Below are positions 45,646 to 56,055 of a DNA stretch of 64,000 nucleotides, piece by piece. The translations under genes were made by a program, and so were the position numbers. Positions within the stretch are counted from its first letter, which is position 1. Each line of letters starts with the position of its first letter. The DNA lies in NCBI GenBank assembly GCA_037157565.1, contig JAZHRO010000013.1, forward strand, positions 79,601,501-79,665,500. The letters run 5' to 3'. The notes under the pieces are model-generated. The model ran no database searches, was not told the origin of the DNA, and saw only the letters and a program-made list of their open reading frames with translations. The DNA is from Thalassia testudinum. Taxonomy: Eukaryota; Streptophyta; Magnoliopsida; Alismatales; Hydrocharitaceae.

Positions 45646-46328
45646 CGTCAGGTTGCTACGCTAACGTGTTCGGTTTTGAAAACCTATCATCGTAGTATGA
45701 AAGCGAAGAACTCGTATTCAACAAATAAAATTTATACCGAAATGGAAATTCCGGGTCGAACACAGGGAGGCGGACGTTTGATTTAAAAACTACGCATTTA
45801 CTTTATTTGTCACGAAGTAATTCAATTGATTAAAACTAACTATTTACAATAAATAGAAGAGAGAGAGTAAGAGAGAGAAGAATATTACAAACAGAAATCA
45901 AAACGAGATGTAGAATGAACAGGGAATTCATCATTAAAGAGATTGTTTGTTTTACTAAACATTACAACTAGAAAGCAGAAAATAATTACACTATAAAGCA
46001 GTAAATCTACTTTAGAAAGCAGTAAATCTACTCTAGAAAGCATTAAAAGAATGGGGAGAGAGATATCCTCCTCGACGGTCGCTTGGACAACGAGACGGGC
46101 GGGACAACTCCTGGACGAAGGAGGACGAAGCAGGACGAAGGAAGGCGAAGCAGGAAGAACGGGAATGAGATAGCACATCGTCGTCGTCACGAGATCCGCT
46201 TCCGAAAGGGGGACGAAAATTTGACTTTATTTCCCGAGAAGCATCCCGGGTGTGGGACAAGTTTCTCTTGAGCTTTGGAGGGCGAGAGAAGAGAAGGAAG
46301 GGATGATAATTTCATATGGAGGGGGTCT

Positions 46329-46337
46329 CCTTTTATA
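46329..46337 (-). promoter_or_regulatory. Family B 5' LTR TATA box
   Basis: TATAAAAGG on the minus strand. Confidence 0.65.
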
Positions 46338-46391
46338 GTTGCAAGGAGTGGGACAATTTGGTCATACCAACTCTTAAAACATTAATTCAGG

Positions 46392-46425
46392 ACCTTTAGT
46401 GACGGATAAAACCGTCGGTAAAGGT
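46392..46425 (-). promoter_or_regulatory. Conserved hairpin upstream of the TATA box
   Basis: ACCTTTAGTGACGG, loop ATAAAA, CCGTCGGTAAAGGT, about 55 bases upstream of the TATA box in element sense. Confidence 0.55.
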
Positions 46426-46654
46426 CTGAACGTGGGCGTAGTGGGCTGTGCACGTGCCCGCGCGCTCAACGCACGCGCACGTCCAGCCATTCTCAGCGAT
46501 CGGACGGCTTAGATCGCGCTACGGCCGCCTCCTCAACGCGGGCCTGCCCGCGTACGATGTCGCGTCCTCGCCGTGCATACAATAACGCGTGGGCACTATC
46601 GGGCACGCACAATCGTTTGATTGCGATCCGACGCTCGCCCACACCCGCTTGCGA

Positions 46655-46706
46655 GGAATCGATCCCACTCCAGCGCCTGGCGATAAGGCACTGACCCGCT
46701 GCGCTA
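46655..46706 (-). other. tRNA-like A/B box pair in LTR
   Basis: Minus strand TAGCGCAGCGG (46706-46696) and GGATCGATTCC (46665-46655), with 41 bases between starts. Confidence 0.5.
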
Positions 46707-47318
46707 CACCGTCTAAATAGTCTCACAGATGAAATCAAGCGCGCGCATCCATAGCCGTTGGATCTGATCCAACGGCCCAGATCGCGTGCTGGATCTTCTT
46801 TGGAGAGGCAGCAGTGGTCTTGAGGGCCGGTTGGACGGCTGAGATGGCACCACGTGGCACCATCTTGGCTGTCCATCTTCTGGATGATGTAGATGGTGCC
46901 ACGGTTGTCGGATTGAGTCGATTTTCACGGCGTTAGGCTGCGATCATCAATCCGAATCCATCCGTGTAGTCGGATTTGTCATTTGAAGTGCAGATTCACA
47001 CCATCTTGACCCTTGATCTTCTAGGGTTCCCCGATCTCTATCCGATGCTACAGATGCCTGATTAGGGTGATCTTGGAGTCGTTGAACTCCAATCGTCGCC
47101 CTGATCACATCTGTACGGTTGGATCTTCGATCCGAGATCCCGATAAAAAGTTTTCCCTGTCTATGAACATAAAATGAGACAATTAACCTCTATTTTATTC
47201 AAACTACTTTAAATGCAAGATGATGCATGTTATGCAGTATTTATACCATGCAATGCAATCCTATGCTTAAGAACATGCATAAATAGACATCTTAAGTAGT
47301 GTAAACATGTTTACATCA

Positions 47319-47323
47319 CTCTC
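47319..47323. repeat. Target-site duplication CTCTC, right copy
   Basis: It matches 17215-17219. Confidence 0.8.
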
Positions 47324-47334
47324 TGATAAATTAA

Positions 47335-47890
47335 GGTACCTCGGACATTAATTTAGATGTGGCCCTATTGATAACCTTCATCTGAAATAATTTCAATAAA
47401 AATGTAAAACTAGACACAAAGCTCACTCTAGGAGCAATCGGTTCATCGGTTGCCTTAATAGCATCAGAAAAGTTGTTACAACTTTGTAACATGTCACCAT
47501 TGTGTACATTGTTATCTACTGCTCTAAGTTCATCGAACATCTCCTCGATTTCGTCACCTTCAATATTACCAGCAGGCTCCTCATTAACATTCATTTAATC
47601 AGTTTCAGAAGTTTCTACGAAAAATTCTCCATGAGCATTCCTCTTGGTGTAATGCTGCTACTAACAATTACGGATTACGTGCTATAACACAGTGTTACGA
47701 TCATGTACTTCTCCATTTAAGCACATTTGACAAGGATAGAAAATCAACTGTAGAAGTTTTCCTTGTCCTGATGATTTCCTATTATCATGAAATGCTCAAT
47801 CCAAGAACTCCCTCACTCCATTCTTATATCGAATGTAATATGAATTTCTCACTAATTCAAGACTTGTACATAGTGACCTAAATAATTATT
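47335..47890 (-). pseudogene. CACTA (En/Spm) TNP2-type transposase relic, N-terminal part
   Basis: The minus-strand translation gives a transposase-associated domain: KNGVREFLD-AFHDN, then FYPCQMCLN with a CxxC, then HVIRNC and YTKRNAHGEFF, which corresponds to the usual YTRWIYHGE step. The following MNVNEEPAGN..EIEEMFDELR and TFLLKLFQMKVIN fit the start of the TNP2 body. Stops and small frame changes make it non-functional, and it ends at about 47335, close to the family B insertion. The 87-codon frame at 47331-47594 is the best-preserved piece. Confidence 0.72.
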
Positions 47891-48990
47891 AACAGAAATA
47901 AAATTCTTAGGTTAATGTCGTTATATCTATAAACATCTACAAGAAGAAAAGCTACTCCTAAATGTACCTAAATCACCCACTAATTATGAAAAGACATGGA
48001 TATGTTATATATGTTTGTATTTTGATTATGATTTTCACTTTAATAGTCCATCCTTAAAGATTTAATCACAACACTACTTCTTAAATGTAACCAATTCCTA
48101 GTGAAATTTCGGCAACATTTCCCTGCACTTCTCCAGTATACCCCTAAGACTAACATTAACTAGATTCTCAATAACCCCATATAAGGGCATTTAGGAACTT
48201 AGCTAAGATCAGTTGATATACTGGGGAAGAGCAAGAAGATGACACCAAACTTTCACTAGACATTGATTACATGTAAGAAGTAGCACTTAAGTTGTGATCA
48301 AATCTTCATGGACCCCTCTTAGTTCAGAACTTCTCTGAATTAAGGACAACGACACTTATGGCATGCTATATAGACAACGCATCGTACATGAAAGTGAAGT
48401 ATACATACACTCTGCATTGTTTGTAGAACATGATTATAAGTTTCGACGAGCGAGTATTTTAACAAAATTATCCCCTCTTAAAACCTGTAACCTATGAGTC
48501 ACAATACCTATTATTTGACCTCTAGTATATCTAGATTTGTGTAAGTGCGTATATCTATAAATTCAACATATATATAATATATCACACTCAACAAATTAAT
48601 GCCATTAAAATACATAATTAATTAAGTTGGTACACCTCACTTAATTATGTCATTTAAACACAAAATTATGTAACTCACATAATTAATGCAATTGAAACAC
48701 ATTCAATAAAATTAAGTGAGTATACGCGACATTAATTAACATACAACTATCAAATGATGTAATTGAGATATAATAATAAAATAATGTAATTGACATACAA
48801 CGGACATACAACTTATTTATGTTAATTGATCACATAAAACACACATATACATATTTCAAATATAACTAAATATAACTATCTTAAGGAACTGCAATCAAAG
48901 ATATCCCAATGCTATGAACAACCTAAATTAAATTAGATAAAATTAAGATAATTAGCAATCAACCTAAATTAACTTTTAGAGAAAAAAAGT
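47891..48990 (-). other. AT-rich part of the CACTA relic
   Basis: No coding frame is recognised. It may be the 5' untranslated or intron region of the transposase. Confidence 0.35.
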
Positions 48991-49031
48991 GTAATTGGGA
49001 GAGGGGATAGGTAAGAGGACGCGCGACTACT

Positions 49032-49089
49032 GGGTTGGGGCGAGGGTGGGGGTGTGGGGGGCAGGCGGCGCGAGGTGGGGGGGGTCTCG
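49032..49089 (+). other. G-run cluster with quadruplex potential
   Basis: Runs of 3, 4, 3, 5 and 6 G in close succession (GGGTTGGGGCGAGGG start), followed by an 8-G run. CACTA elements often have a GC-rich stretch inside their terminal repeats. Confidence 0.55.
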
Positions 49090-49221
49090 TAGGGGCAAAG
49101 GGGAGCTAGAGGGCCGCGGGAGCGAGGTCGTGGGGCACCAAGGGGAAGGGAGCTCGAGCTTGGGGGAAGTCATGGTCGGAAGAGATGACTAGCATGCTCA
49201 CCGAAGGGAGGGAGAAGCAAC

Positions 49222-49439
49222 TTCGTGGGAGGGAGCTTTAGCCGCGGGGGAGGACGGCAAGGGTTGCAGAGGGCTCGTGGGAAGGAGAGGAATTCAGGGG
49301 AAGGGGTGCGGTGCATGATGAGTTGTCGTATTCGTGGGAGGGAGCTTTAGTCGCAGGGGAGGACAACAGGGATCGCAGAGGGCTCGTGGGGAGGAGAAGA
49401 TTTAGGGGAAGGGGTGCGACGTCTGATGAGTTATCGTAG
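49222..49439 (+). repeat. 109-bp tandem duplication
   Basis: Two diverged copies (49222-49330 and 49331-about 49439), each starting TTCGTGGGAGGGAGCTTTAG. Confidence 0.7.
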
Positions 49440-49990
49440 CAATTAGTGACGGTTGATCGGATCAACTGTCACCAATTAGTGGCGGTTGATCTAATCAACC
49501 GTCGTGAATTGCTATCAACCATTGTGAATTGCTACCTTATCATGCACGCGTGAGAAGATATTTTCGCTCGTTCTCGAGGTGATACAAATTCGCAACGGTT
49601 AATCTGTAATCGTCACCATTGGTCGCAAATCCATTGTCTTCTACGTACGCACGCGAAATAGGCATTTCACTCTTTTTCAAGACGATTCCTCCATTCGTGA
49701 CAGTTACAGCTTAACCGTCACGAAGTCAAAGCTTTTTTGTGCATGCGCGAAATGAAAATTTACCTTGTTTACATGGTGATCGCTGATTCTCTTTAGTGAC
49801 GAATTCTAGTTAATCATCACAAAATTTGTAACAAAATACATCTACGTATCACAGAGGACCCTCTCAACTCAAGGATTACAATATTCCAATATGTAATTGT
49901 TGTAAATTAATTAATGTTTACCATAATTTAGCAATCATCACAAATTAAAGGTCATCAATAGTAAATTCTTTTATAATAATATAGAATTTT
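49440..49990. repeat. Subterminal hairpin region, probably of the CACTA element
   Basis: Inverted repeats at 49446-49472 (GTGACGGTTGATC arms), about 49479-49506 and 49696-49722 (CGTGACAGTTA arms), with further degenerate GTGACG units up to about 49825. Repeated short motifs in both orientations near an end are typical of CACTA subterminal regions. A clean CACTA terminus was not found; the edge is somewhere near 49980. Confidence 0.5.
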
Positions 49991-51661
49991 TTGTTACCCA
50001 GGTTCCAGCTGCTATCCCCCTCTTTGGGACCTATCTTGATCAGAGAATAGTATAAATAAAATATAAAGTACTTTAACATTTTTTCGAAATTCTATTCCTG
50101 TAATTCGAATACTGCGGACTGATGTGATGCGGATTATTTATGTTTACAAATTGTGTTAGTTAAATATGTAACGGAATCGATCGTGCTCGCGTTATCCTGT
50201 TCACACCTGCAGGTGGCGGTTCGTTGGGAGAATAATTACGAAAGATAACAAACGATGTAAACAAGTAGGAGGAATTAATTATTTTTATTATGTAAAAATA
50301 TTTGGTTGAATTTATTGTTATACCGTAGAATTAAAATTATTTATTTTATCTGAGATATTTAATAAAATAAATAAATAAATTTTATGTATCTAAGTTAAGA
50401 GAGGAAGATAAAAAAGATGAAATAAATAAATTACATCTCTTAGATGAAATTGTTTACTTCAAATTTCAACTTTCAATTTTTAAATCCGTGGGTGTCAGCA
50501 GAAACGCTATCAAACATAACATTCACGTCAATTTCACCATGATTCCTTTGGAACAGTTGGAATTATAGGATTTGATGTAACTTTCTAAAATTGACGAGAG
50601 AGTCGTATAAGATCAAGCAAAAATACATTTACACTTATGCATATAAGAATGGAAGGAAAAAATACGTAGGAACGATTAGATGTCGCATCTTCCCTTCATT
50701 AGTCATTTTTTTGTATTTATTTGTCATGTTACATTCAGGTAAACAGGGAAAAAACATTTTTCTCTGAATTGCGATTAAGCAGGAAGATGATTCGAAGCTA
50801 TTTGTTTTTGAAGTATTAATCAGTTGTATCTCTATGGAAGAGATTTAACAAAATATGTATCCAAGGATGTTAAAGGGAGTGGGTGGTATAATTTCTTTGA
50901 GAAAAAAAAATAGAAAAACTTACATCAATAAAAAACTTCTTCCATGATTTTCTTTTCATGATAAGTGAATTTTTCACATAAATCAAATATTCATTTAAAC
51001 CTTTTTTATATTTTTTATATCATATTTCGACTTATTATAAAAATTTAACTGGAATATTATCCAAGTTACATATAAATTTACAAGCCTACGATTATAGATG
51101 TTAAGCTAGTTATTCATAAATATACATAACTGAATTTGATCGAATCATAATCGAAAGAAATCAACTCGTAAACTACTTGAGTGAGGTGTGAACTTAACTA
51201 TGTTTAGCACCGGGAATGTGTGTGGCAAAAGCAACATAAGGAAACTATACATCTAAAATTTTGTGTAAGGAGGGTATATATGTAAATTCTTCTTTAAGTT
51301 AGAAAGAAGCATCGTGATTTAATCGTGATTTAGAGAAGAAAAATCTTCAAGAGAGAATCTGATGCCATCGTAAGAAGCGTAACACCACTCAAAATCGAAA
51401 CTAACGTCCCAATCCTAATTCCAATAGGAATCCATTACCTTCCTCTGGATATTGCTCATAAATGCAACTCAAGAAAAAGACTTCCCGATCAATATGCCAT
51501 GATGCCGTGATTTCCAAGTATATCTCTCATAGAAAATCTCATTTGGTATTAACTAATTATGGAGTGCAACAACATTATCCTAAAACAAATGAAAATTGTA
51601 CTTCAAGCCTAAACCTTAGCCAAATAGGAGCAGTAAGTCGTTAAACCCCTCTCATGTGGCT
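49991..51661. other. AT-rich non-repetitive-looking sequence
   Basis: No match to other parts of the window, no long frame and no transposon motif. It could be the upstream region of the gene at 51753. Confidence 0.4.
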
Positions 51662-51669
51662 TATAAATA
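51662..51669 (+). promoter_or_regulatory. TATA box for the gene at 51753
   Basis: TATAAATA followed by GCCCCC, 84 bases before the chosen ATG. It leaves room for a 5' leader of about 55-60 bases. Confidence 0.55.
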
Positions 51670-51752
51670 GCCCCCTTCTCCTTACAACTATTGCCCAACA
51701 TCAAACAAGAAATTTCTTGGAGACTCTTGTTTCCTATTTCCCTCTGGCCCAA

Positions 51753-52094
51753 ATGCATGAGGGAGAACGATCCACGGAGGATGGAGTGGAATACAGCAGT
51801 AGCACGTCTCGCATCAAGCAATCTGTGTTGGAGATCTTTTCCATTGGAGACCATCTCTCCTACGAGGACCATTGCGAGTGCGAATGCACATGTGAATGCG
51901 AGTTGGATTGCATGTGTGAATGTGCATGTGCGGAGGAAGAGTGGTGGGAGTTGGTGCACCGCGATCTTCGATTGAAGACCGCCTTCCTACATCTCGATCT
52001 AGATCGCATGATCTCGTGCATTGGGGATGTCAGGAGGAAAGAGATTGTCATCAAGCTAGCGCACCAAGCACTTGCCCTCATGGAAGAGGTTTGA
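51753..52094 (+). CDS. Putative small host gene, CxC-rich acidic protein
   Basis: A single-exon ORF of 113 codons. The frame is open further upstream, but the upstream ATG (51654) precedes the TATA box, so I chose ATG 51753. The protein is acidic. Around residues 46-70 it has nine Cys, mostly as CxC (HCECECTCECELDC, then MCECACAEEE). A predicted helical C-terminal half follows (RDLRLKTAFLHLDLDRM, KEIVIKLAHQALALMEEV). CxC runs are metal-thiolate-like, as in metallothioneins, but the rest does not look like one, and I do not recognise the family. The codon run GAG/GAA-TGC is hexamer-like and may have grown by slippage. A chromovirus LTR fragment begins 123 bases after the stop. Confidence 0.5.
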   Translation: MHEGERSTEDGVEYSSSTSRIKQSVLEIFSIGDHLSYEDHCECECTCECELDCMCECACAEEEWWELVHRDLRLKTAFLHLDLDRMISCIGDVRRKEIVIKLAHQALALMEEV

Positions 52095-52216
52095 CGATGG
52101 ACTCACTCTTTACTTGGAATTTCATTAATGTGTCATAGTTGCAAGTTAGGATCGTAATTATTGTTAGCTTGAGACCACATGCAGAAGAATTATTATTTGC
52201 TCAAGGGTGGGCGTTT

Positions 52217-54256
52217 GAGTCGGTACAAAGTGGCCAGTCCTAACCCCGGGTCCCAAATCTAGGGCGACTAGCTCCACTCTACATTAAACAGGGGGACAGT
52301 CGCTCTCCTTGGTACTCCGTACTCAAGGGCCAGCTCACTTCCCCATTCACATTTTCAGTTCCATTCTTTTTATTTCCAGGAACTCTACTCCATATTTCCC
52401 GTAGTGTTCATGCTTATGTTTCTCAGGCAAAGCCATACTATGTTTCATCATTAGGTTTATTCGCAGATAGCACGTGTTTCCAACATCCAATCTTTCTTTC
52501 CCAATTTATATACAGGCAGCTAGTATTTATTTGCAAACAACAGGAATTACATGTAACATTACTCTACATTTCACAGGCAGCTGTTATCCAAATACAGGCA
52601 ATTATTATTATTCTATCTACTCATCCAAGACTGCAATTCAGGTATTTAATACAATCGTTCCAGAGTTTCTAGTCTTAGGATTCATGCCATACCCTAGGAT
52701 CTATCATTTAATCCAGTTTTTAGGTCCTAGGATTCATGCCATATCCTAGGATCTATCATTTATTTCAGATATGCATTAATGTTTGTAATTAACTAAAGGA
52801 AGCCACTCTACCTACAAAATTGGGAGTAATTGGGGCATGATCGGCAGGTCCACGTGCCTCAGCAACCCCCAAATCCACAACAGAATGAGGTCCTGACACA
52901 ATGATCAATCACAAGGAACCACTCAGAACAGGATAAAAGTATTCCAAACAAGTAGAGGAACTTATTCTGAGAAGAACGAAATTTTAAACGCGGAAATCGA
53001 TCCTCAAACAAACCCTAAACGGGTCAAAAACGACAACTCTGACTCAAATCAGACATCTGGAACACCTTCCAGACATCTTAAAAGGGGTCCAGATCCATAC
53101 CTTGCTCTGCACTACTCCTTAGACGTCCAGGGGTCCTACTGAACCGTCTGGACCTAGTTCCAGACGTCCGACCACCTCTCCGGCCGTCTGGAGATGCTCT
53201 CCGCCGTCTGGTGACTCGCCCAGACATCTGAATCGCGTGGGAGGACGTGTCCCACGCCTTCCCGAAGCGAAACCTGCACGCGCACGCAAAACTCCCTCAG
53301 CAAGGCACGCGACAGAGCTTCAGCGGAACGGCCTGCATGGCCGTATCCGCAAAAAGGAAGGTATAGGCACAATACATACCTATCAACCGTCTGGAGCTTC
53401 TTCCAGACGTCGTCCGCGTCGTCTGGATGTTGGTCCAGACGTCTGATCCTGGGAAAAATCCCTGAATCAGAAGCTCCTTCGTCTTCTTCCCACTGCTTGC
53501 GACCGCGCCACGCTCGTCCACTCGCTGCCCGAGCTGCAGCAGCACTGGGGAAACCTCCCCAGCACAACGCTCCTCCATGCGCACGCTGGCCGGCCTCGAG
53601 CTGCTCCGGCAAGCTCTCTCTCTCTCACGGCTCACGCGCTCTCTCCTCTTCCCTCTCGCTGCACCTCTCCTCTTCGCCACTGCACCAGGTAGCAGATGCG
53701 GCTTGCTCTCACTCTTGCTCTCACGCTGGAGGAAGGAGAAGACGGGTGCGGTGGTGAACGAGGGAGAGGGAAGAGGAGTATTTGTAGGCGTGGAGAAAGG
53801 CTTCTACAGGTCAGCGAGGGGAGAGAAAGAGAAGAGGGCGGCGGGGTTTCTGTCTACGCGCGGCACGTGCGCAAACTCACGATCATACGCACGCAAAAAT
53901 TAATTTCCATATGTCTGGGAAGGCGTCCAGACGTTTGGACCAACTCCCATACATTTTAAAGTGTTTTGATGCCTCGAGTCTTAACATTTTGTGACCCAAT
54001 CAACTCAAATAATTGTCCTGTTGCACCACTTAATTAGACACACAAGTGATTACCTAATCTGATTTCTACTCAATTATGTGTTTGGATGTGTGTACCGACT
54101 CCAAAGATCGGTTTACCGGTTGAGTTTGAAAATCAGATGAGGTTGTGTACCTCTATGAGATTTTTTTTTATTTTTCTTTTTTTAATGTGAAGGTTGGGTC
54201 GGGTGTGGGTGTCAAACAACAAACAATCTAACCTTAGAGTTTATAAGAACACCTAG
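52217..54256 (-). repeat. Duplicate of the 43.36-45.37 kb junction block
   Basis: 52217-53986 is a truncated chromovirus LTR end and 53987-54256 is family B leader, joined at the same base (TTAACA|TTTTG) as at 45106/45107. By eye the two blocks differ by several percent. The left edge is an abrupt break beside the gene region, and the right edge is the next family B LTR. Confidence 0.8.
54252..54256. repeat. Probable target-site duplication CCTAG, left copy
   Basis: The five bases before the + strand family B LTR. The partner is not in the window because the element is truncated at 62390. Confidence 0.4.
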
Positions 54257-54859
54257 TGATGTAAACACATTTACACTACTTAAAATATCTATTTATGCAT
54301 GTTCTTAAGCATAGGATTGTATTTCATGATATAAATATTGCATAACATGCATCATCTCGCATTTAGAGTAGTTTGAATAAAATGGAGGTTAATTGTCTCC
54401 TTTTATGTGCTTGGACAGGGCAAACATTTTATCGGGGCCTCGGATCAAAGATCCAACCGTATGGATATGATCAGGGCGACGATTGGAGTTCAACGACTCC
54501 AAGATCGCCCTAATCAGGCATCTGTAGCATCAGATAGAGATCAGGGAACCCTAGAAGATCAAGGGCCAGGATGGTGTAAATCCACACTTCAGATGACAAA
54601 TCCGACCGCACGGATGAATTCAGATTGACGATCGCAGCCCAACGACACAAAAATCGAGTCAATCCGACATCCGTGGCACCATCTACAACTTCCAGAAGAT
54701 GGACGGCCAAGATGGCGCCACGTGGCGCCATCTCAGCTGCCCAAACGGCCGCTGGCATTTTGTGAAGGCCCCCGCCCGATCGCTCTCCACCGTCAGATGG
54801 AGATCCAACGGCTGTGGCCACCCGGCGCTTAAAACATGCACTCGACCATCCACGCCCCG

Positions 54860-54910
54860 TAGCGCAGCGGTCGAGCGCGCTTACGCGAGCGCGGGGCGCG
54901 GGTTCAAGCC
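54860..54910 (+). other. tRNA-like A/B box pair in LTR
   Basis: TAGCGCAGCGG (54860-54870) and GGTTCAAGCC (54901-54910), with 41 bases between starts. A 5-bp stem with the 7-base loop GTTCAAG surrounds the B box. Confidence 0.55.
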
Positions 54911-55186
54911 GCGACGAGGGGATTGGAGGCATGGGTAATTGAGGCGCGTGGAGCGTCGGATGGAGATCGTGCGGTCGCGGGCACCCGATAGCGCCGACGC
55001 ACGATTGGACGCCCCGCGTAACGCGCGATCGCACGCGCAGGCGGGCGGGTTGCAGCGGGCGTGGACGCGATTTAGGCCGTCCGATCTTGCGATCGGACGG
55101 CTGAAAAACACTGGACGTGCGCGAGCGTTGAGGAGCAAGCAGCCGAGGAGGCGCGCGTGGGCGCGGCGGCGACGGCCACGTCGGGG

Positions 55187-55216
55187 CTTTAGTGACGAAT
55201 TTATCCGTCACTAAAG
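55187..55216 (+). promoter_or_regulatory. Conserved hairpin upstream of the TATA box
   Basis: CTTTAGTGACG and CGTCACTAAAG arms around an AT-rich loop, 58 bases before the TATA box. Confidence 0.55.
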
Positions 55217-55273
55217 ACCCCTTATTTATTATTTTGAAGATGTAATGTCCATTTTGCCCCCACTCCTTGCAAC

Positions 55274-55282
55274 TATAAAAGG
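55274..55282 (+). promoter_or_regulatory. Family B LTR TATA box (+ copy)
   Basis: TATAAAAGG, as in the other two LTRs. Confidence 0.65.
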
Positions 55283-56037
55283 AGACCCCCTCCATACAAA
55301 ATTTTGATCCCTTCTTTCTCCTCTCTACCCCTCCAAAGCTCAAGAGAAGCTTGTCCCTCACCCGGGATGCTTCTCGCGAGATAAAGTCCAATTTTCGTTC
55401 CCCTTCGGAAGTGGATCCCGCGACGACGACGACGTGCTGCTTCGTTCCCGTTCTTCTGATTCGTCCTCGCTTTGTTCTCCTTCGTCCAGGTGTCGTCCCG
55501 TTCGACTCGTCCTCCAAGCAACCGTCAAGGAGGATTTCTCTCTCCCTATTCTTTTTACCGCTTTCTAGTATAGATTTACTGCTTTCTAGATTAATCTACT
55601 CATCCTCCAAGCAATCGTCGAGGAGGACATTTCTCTCTCCATTCTTTTAATGCTTTTTAGAGTAAATTTTATCGCTTTCTAGAGTAATTGTTTTATGCTT
55701 TCTAGTTGTAATGAACAATCTCTTCAATACAAAAATTCCTTGTTTATTCTACATCTTATTTTGATTTCTCTGTGTAATATTCTCTTTCTCTCTTACTCTC
55801 TCTCTCTCTCTTCTATTTATTGTAAATAATTAGATGGTTCTAAATTGAATTATTCTGTAACAAATAAAAAGAAACGCGTAGTTTTTAAATCAAACTTCTG
55901 CCTCCCTGTGTTTGACCCAGAATTTTAATTTCGGTATAAATTTTATTTGTTGAACATGAATTCTTCGCTTGTGAACTACAAAGACAGGTTTTCCAAAACC
56001 AAACACGTTAGCGTAGGTTCGTAATCGTTCAACATTT

Positions 56038-56055
56038 TGGCGCCGTTGCCGAGGA
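56038..56055 (+). promoter_or_regulatory. Primer-binding site (family B, + copy)
   Basis: TGGCGCCGTTGCCGAGGA, one mismatch to the tRNA-Asp site used by families A and C. It is single copy here, unlike 45590-45645. Confidence 0.88.

Larger units (their letters stand above)
17220..47318 (-). mobile_element. Family B non-autonomous LTR retrotransposon, outer shell
   Basis: LTRs at 17220-18920 and 45639-47318 are in the same orientation, run from TGTTGAACG to TTTACATCA on the + strand, and are flanked by CTCTC on both sides. Without the inserted chromovirus and its cargo the element is about 7.6 kb. A primer-binding site beside the right LTR sets the orientation as minus. Interior frames match the + strand copy at 54257-62390. 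No polymerase genes are present. The two LTRs differ clearly by eye, so this is older than elements A and C. Confidence 0.88.
45639..47318 (-). repeat. Family B 5' LTR
   Basis: A 1,680-bp LTR homologous to 17220-18920. It carries the same TATA box (46329-46337), hairpin (46392-46425), A/B box pair (46655-46706) and GCCGTTGGATC inverted repeat (46754-46776). Confidence 0.88.
54257..56034 (+). repeat. Family B 5' LTR (+ copy)
   Basis: A 1,778-bp LTR from TGATGTAAACAC to CGTTCAACA. It has the A/B box pair, an inverted repeat GCCGTCCGATC (55076-55101), the hairpin and the TATA box in the same order as the minus copies. A 335-codon antisense frame (54510-55517) is not called as a gene. Confidence 0.88.

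Noticed and set aside
47600..47700. Host gene exon at the 61- and 87-codon ORFs
   Set aside because: The minus-strand translation fits the CACTA TNP2 transposase-associated domain with stops, so it is a transposon relic.
54856..54925. Functional tRNA gene
   Set aside because: A and B boxes are present, but no 7-bp acceptor stem or proper anticodon arm could be formed.
54510..55517. 335-codon minus-strand ORF
   Set aside because: It is antisense to the family B LTR, including its TATA box and hairpin, and the frame is not kept in the other two LTRs.
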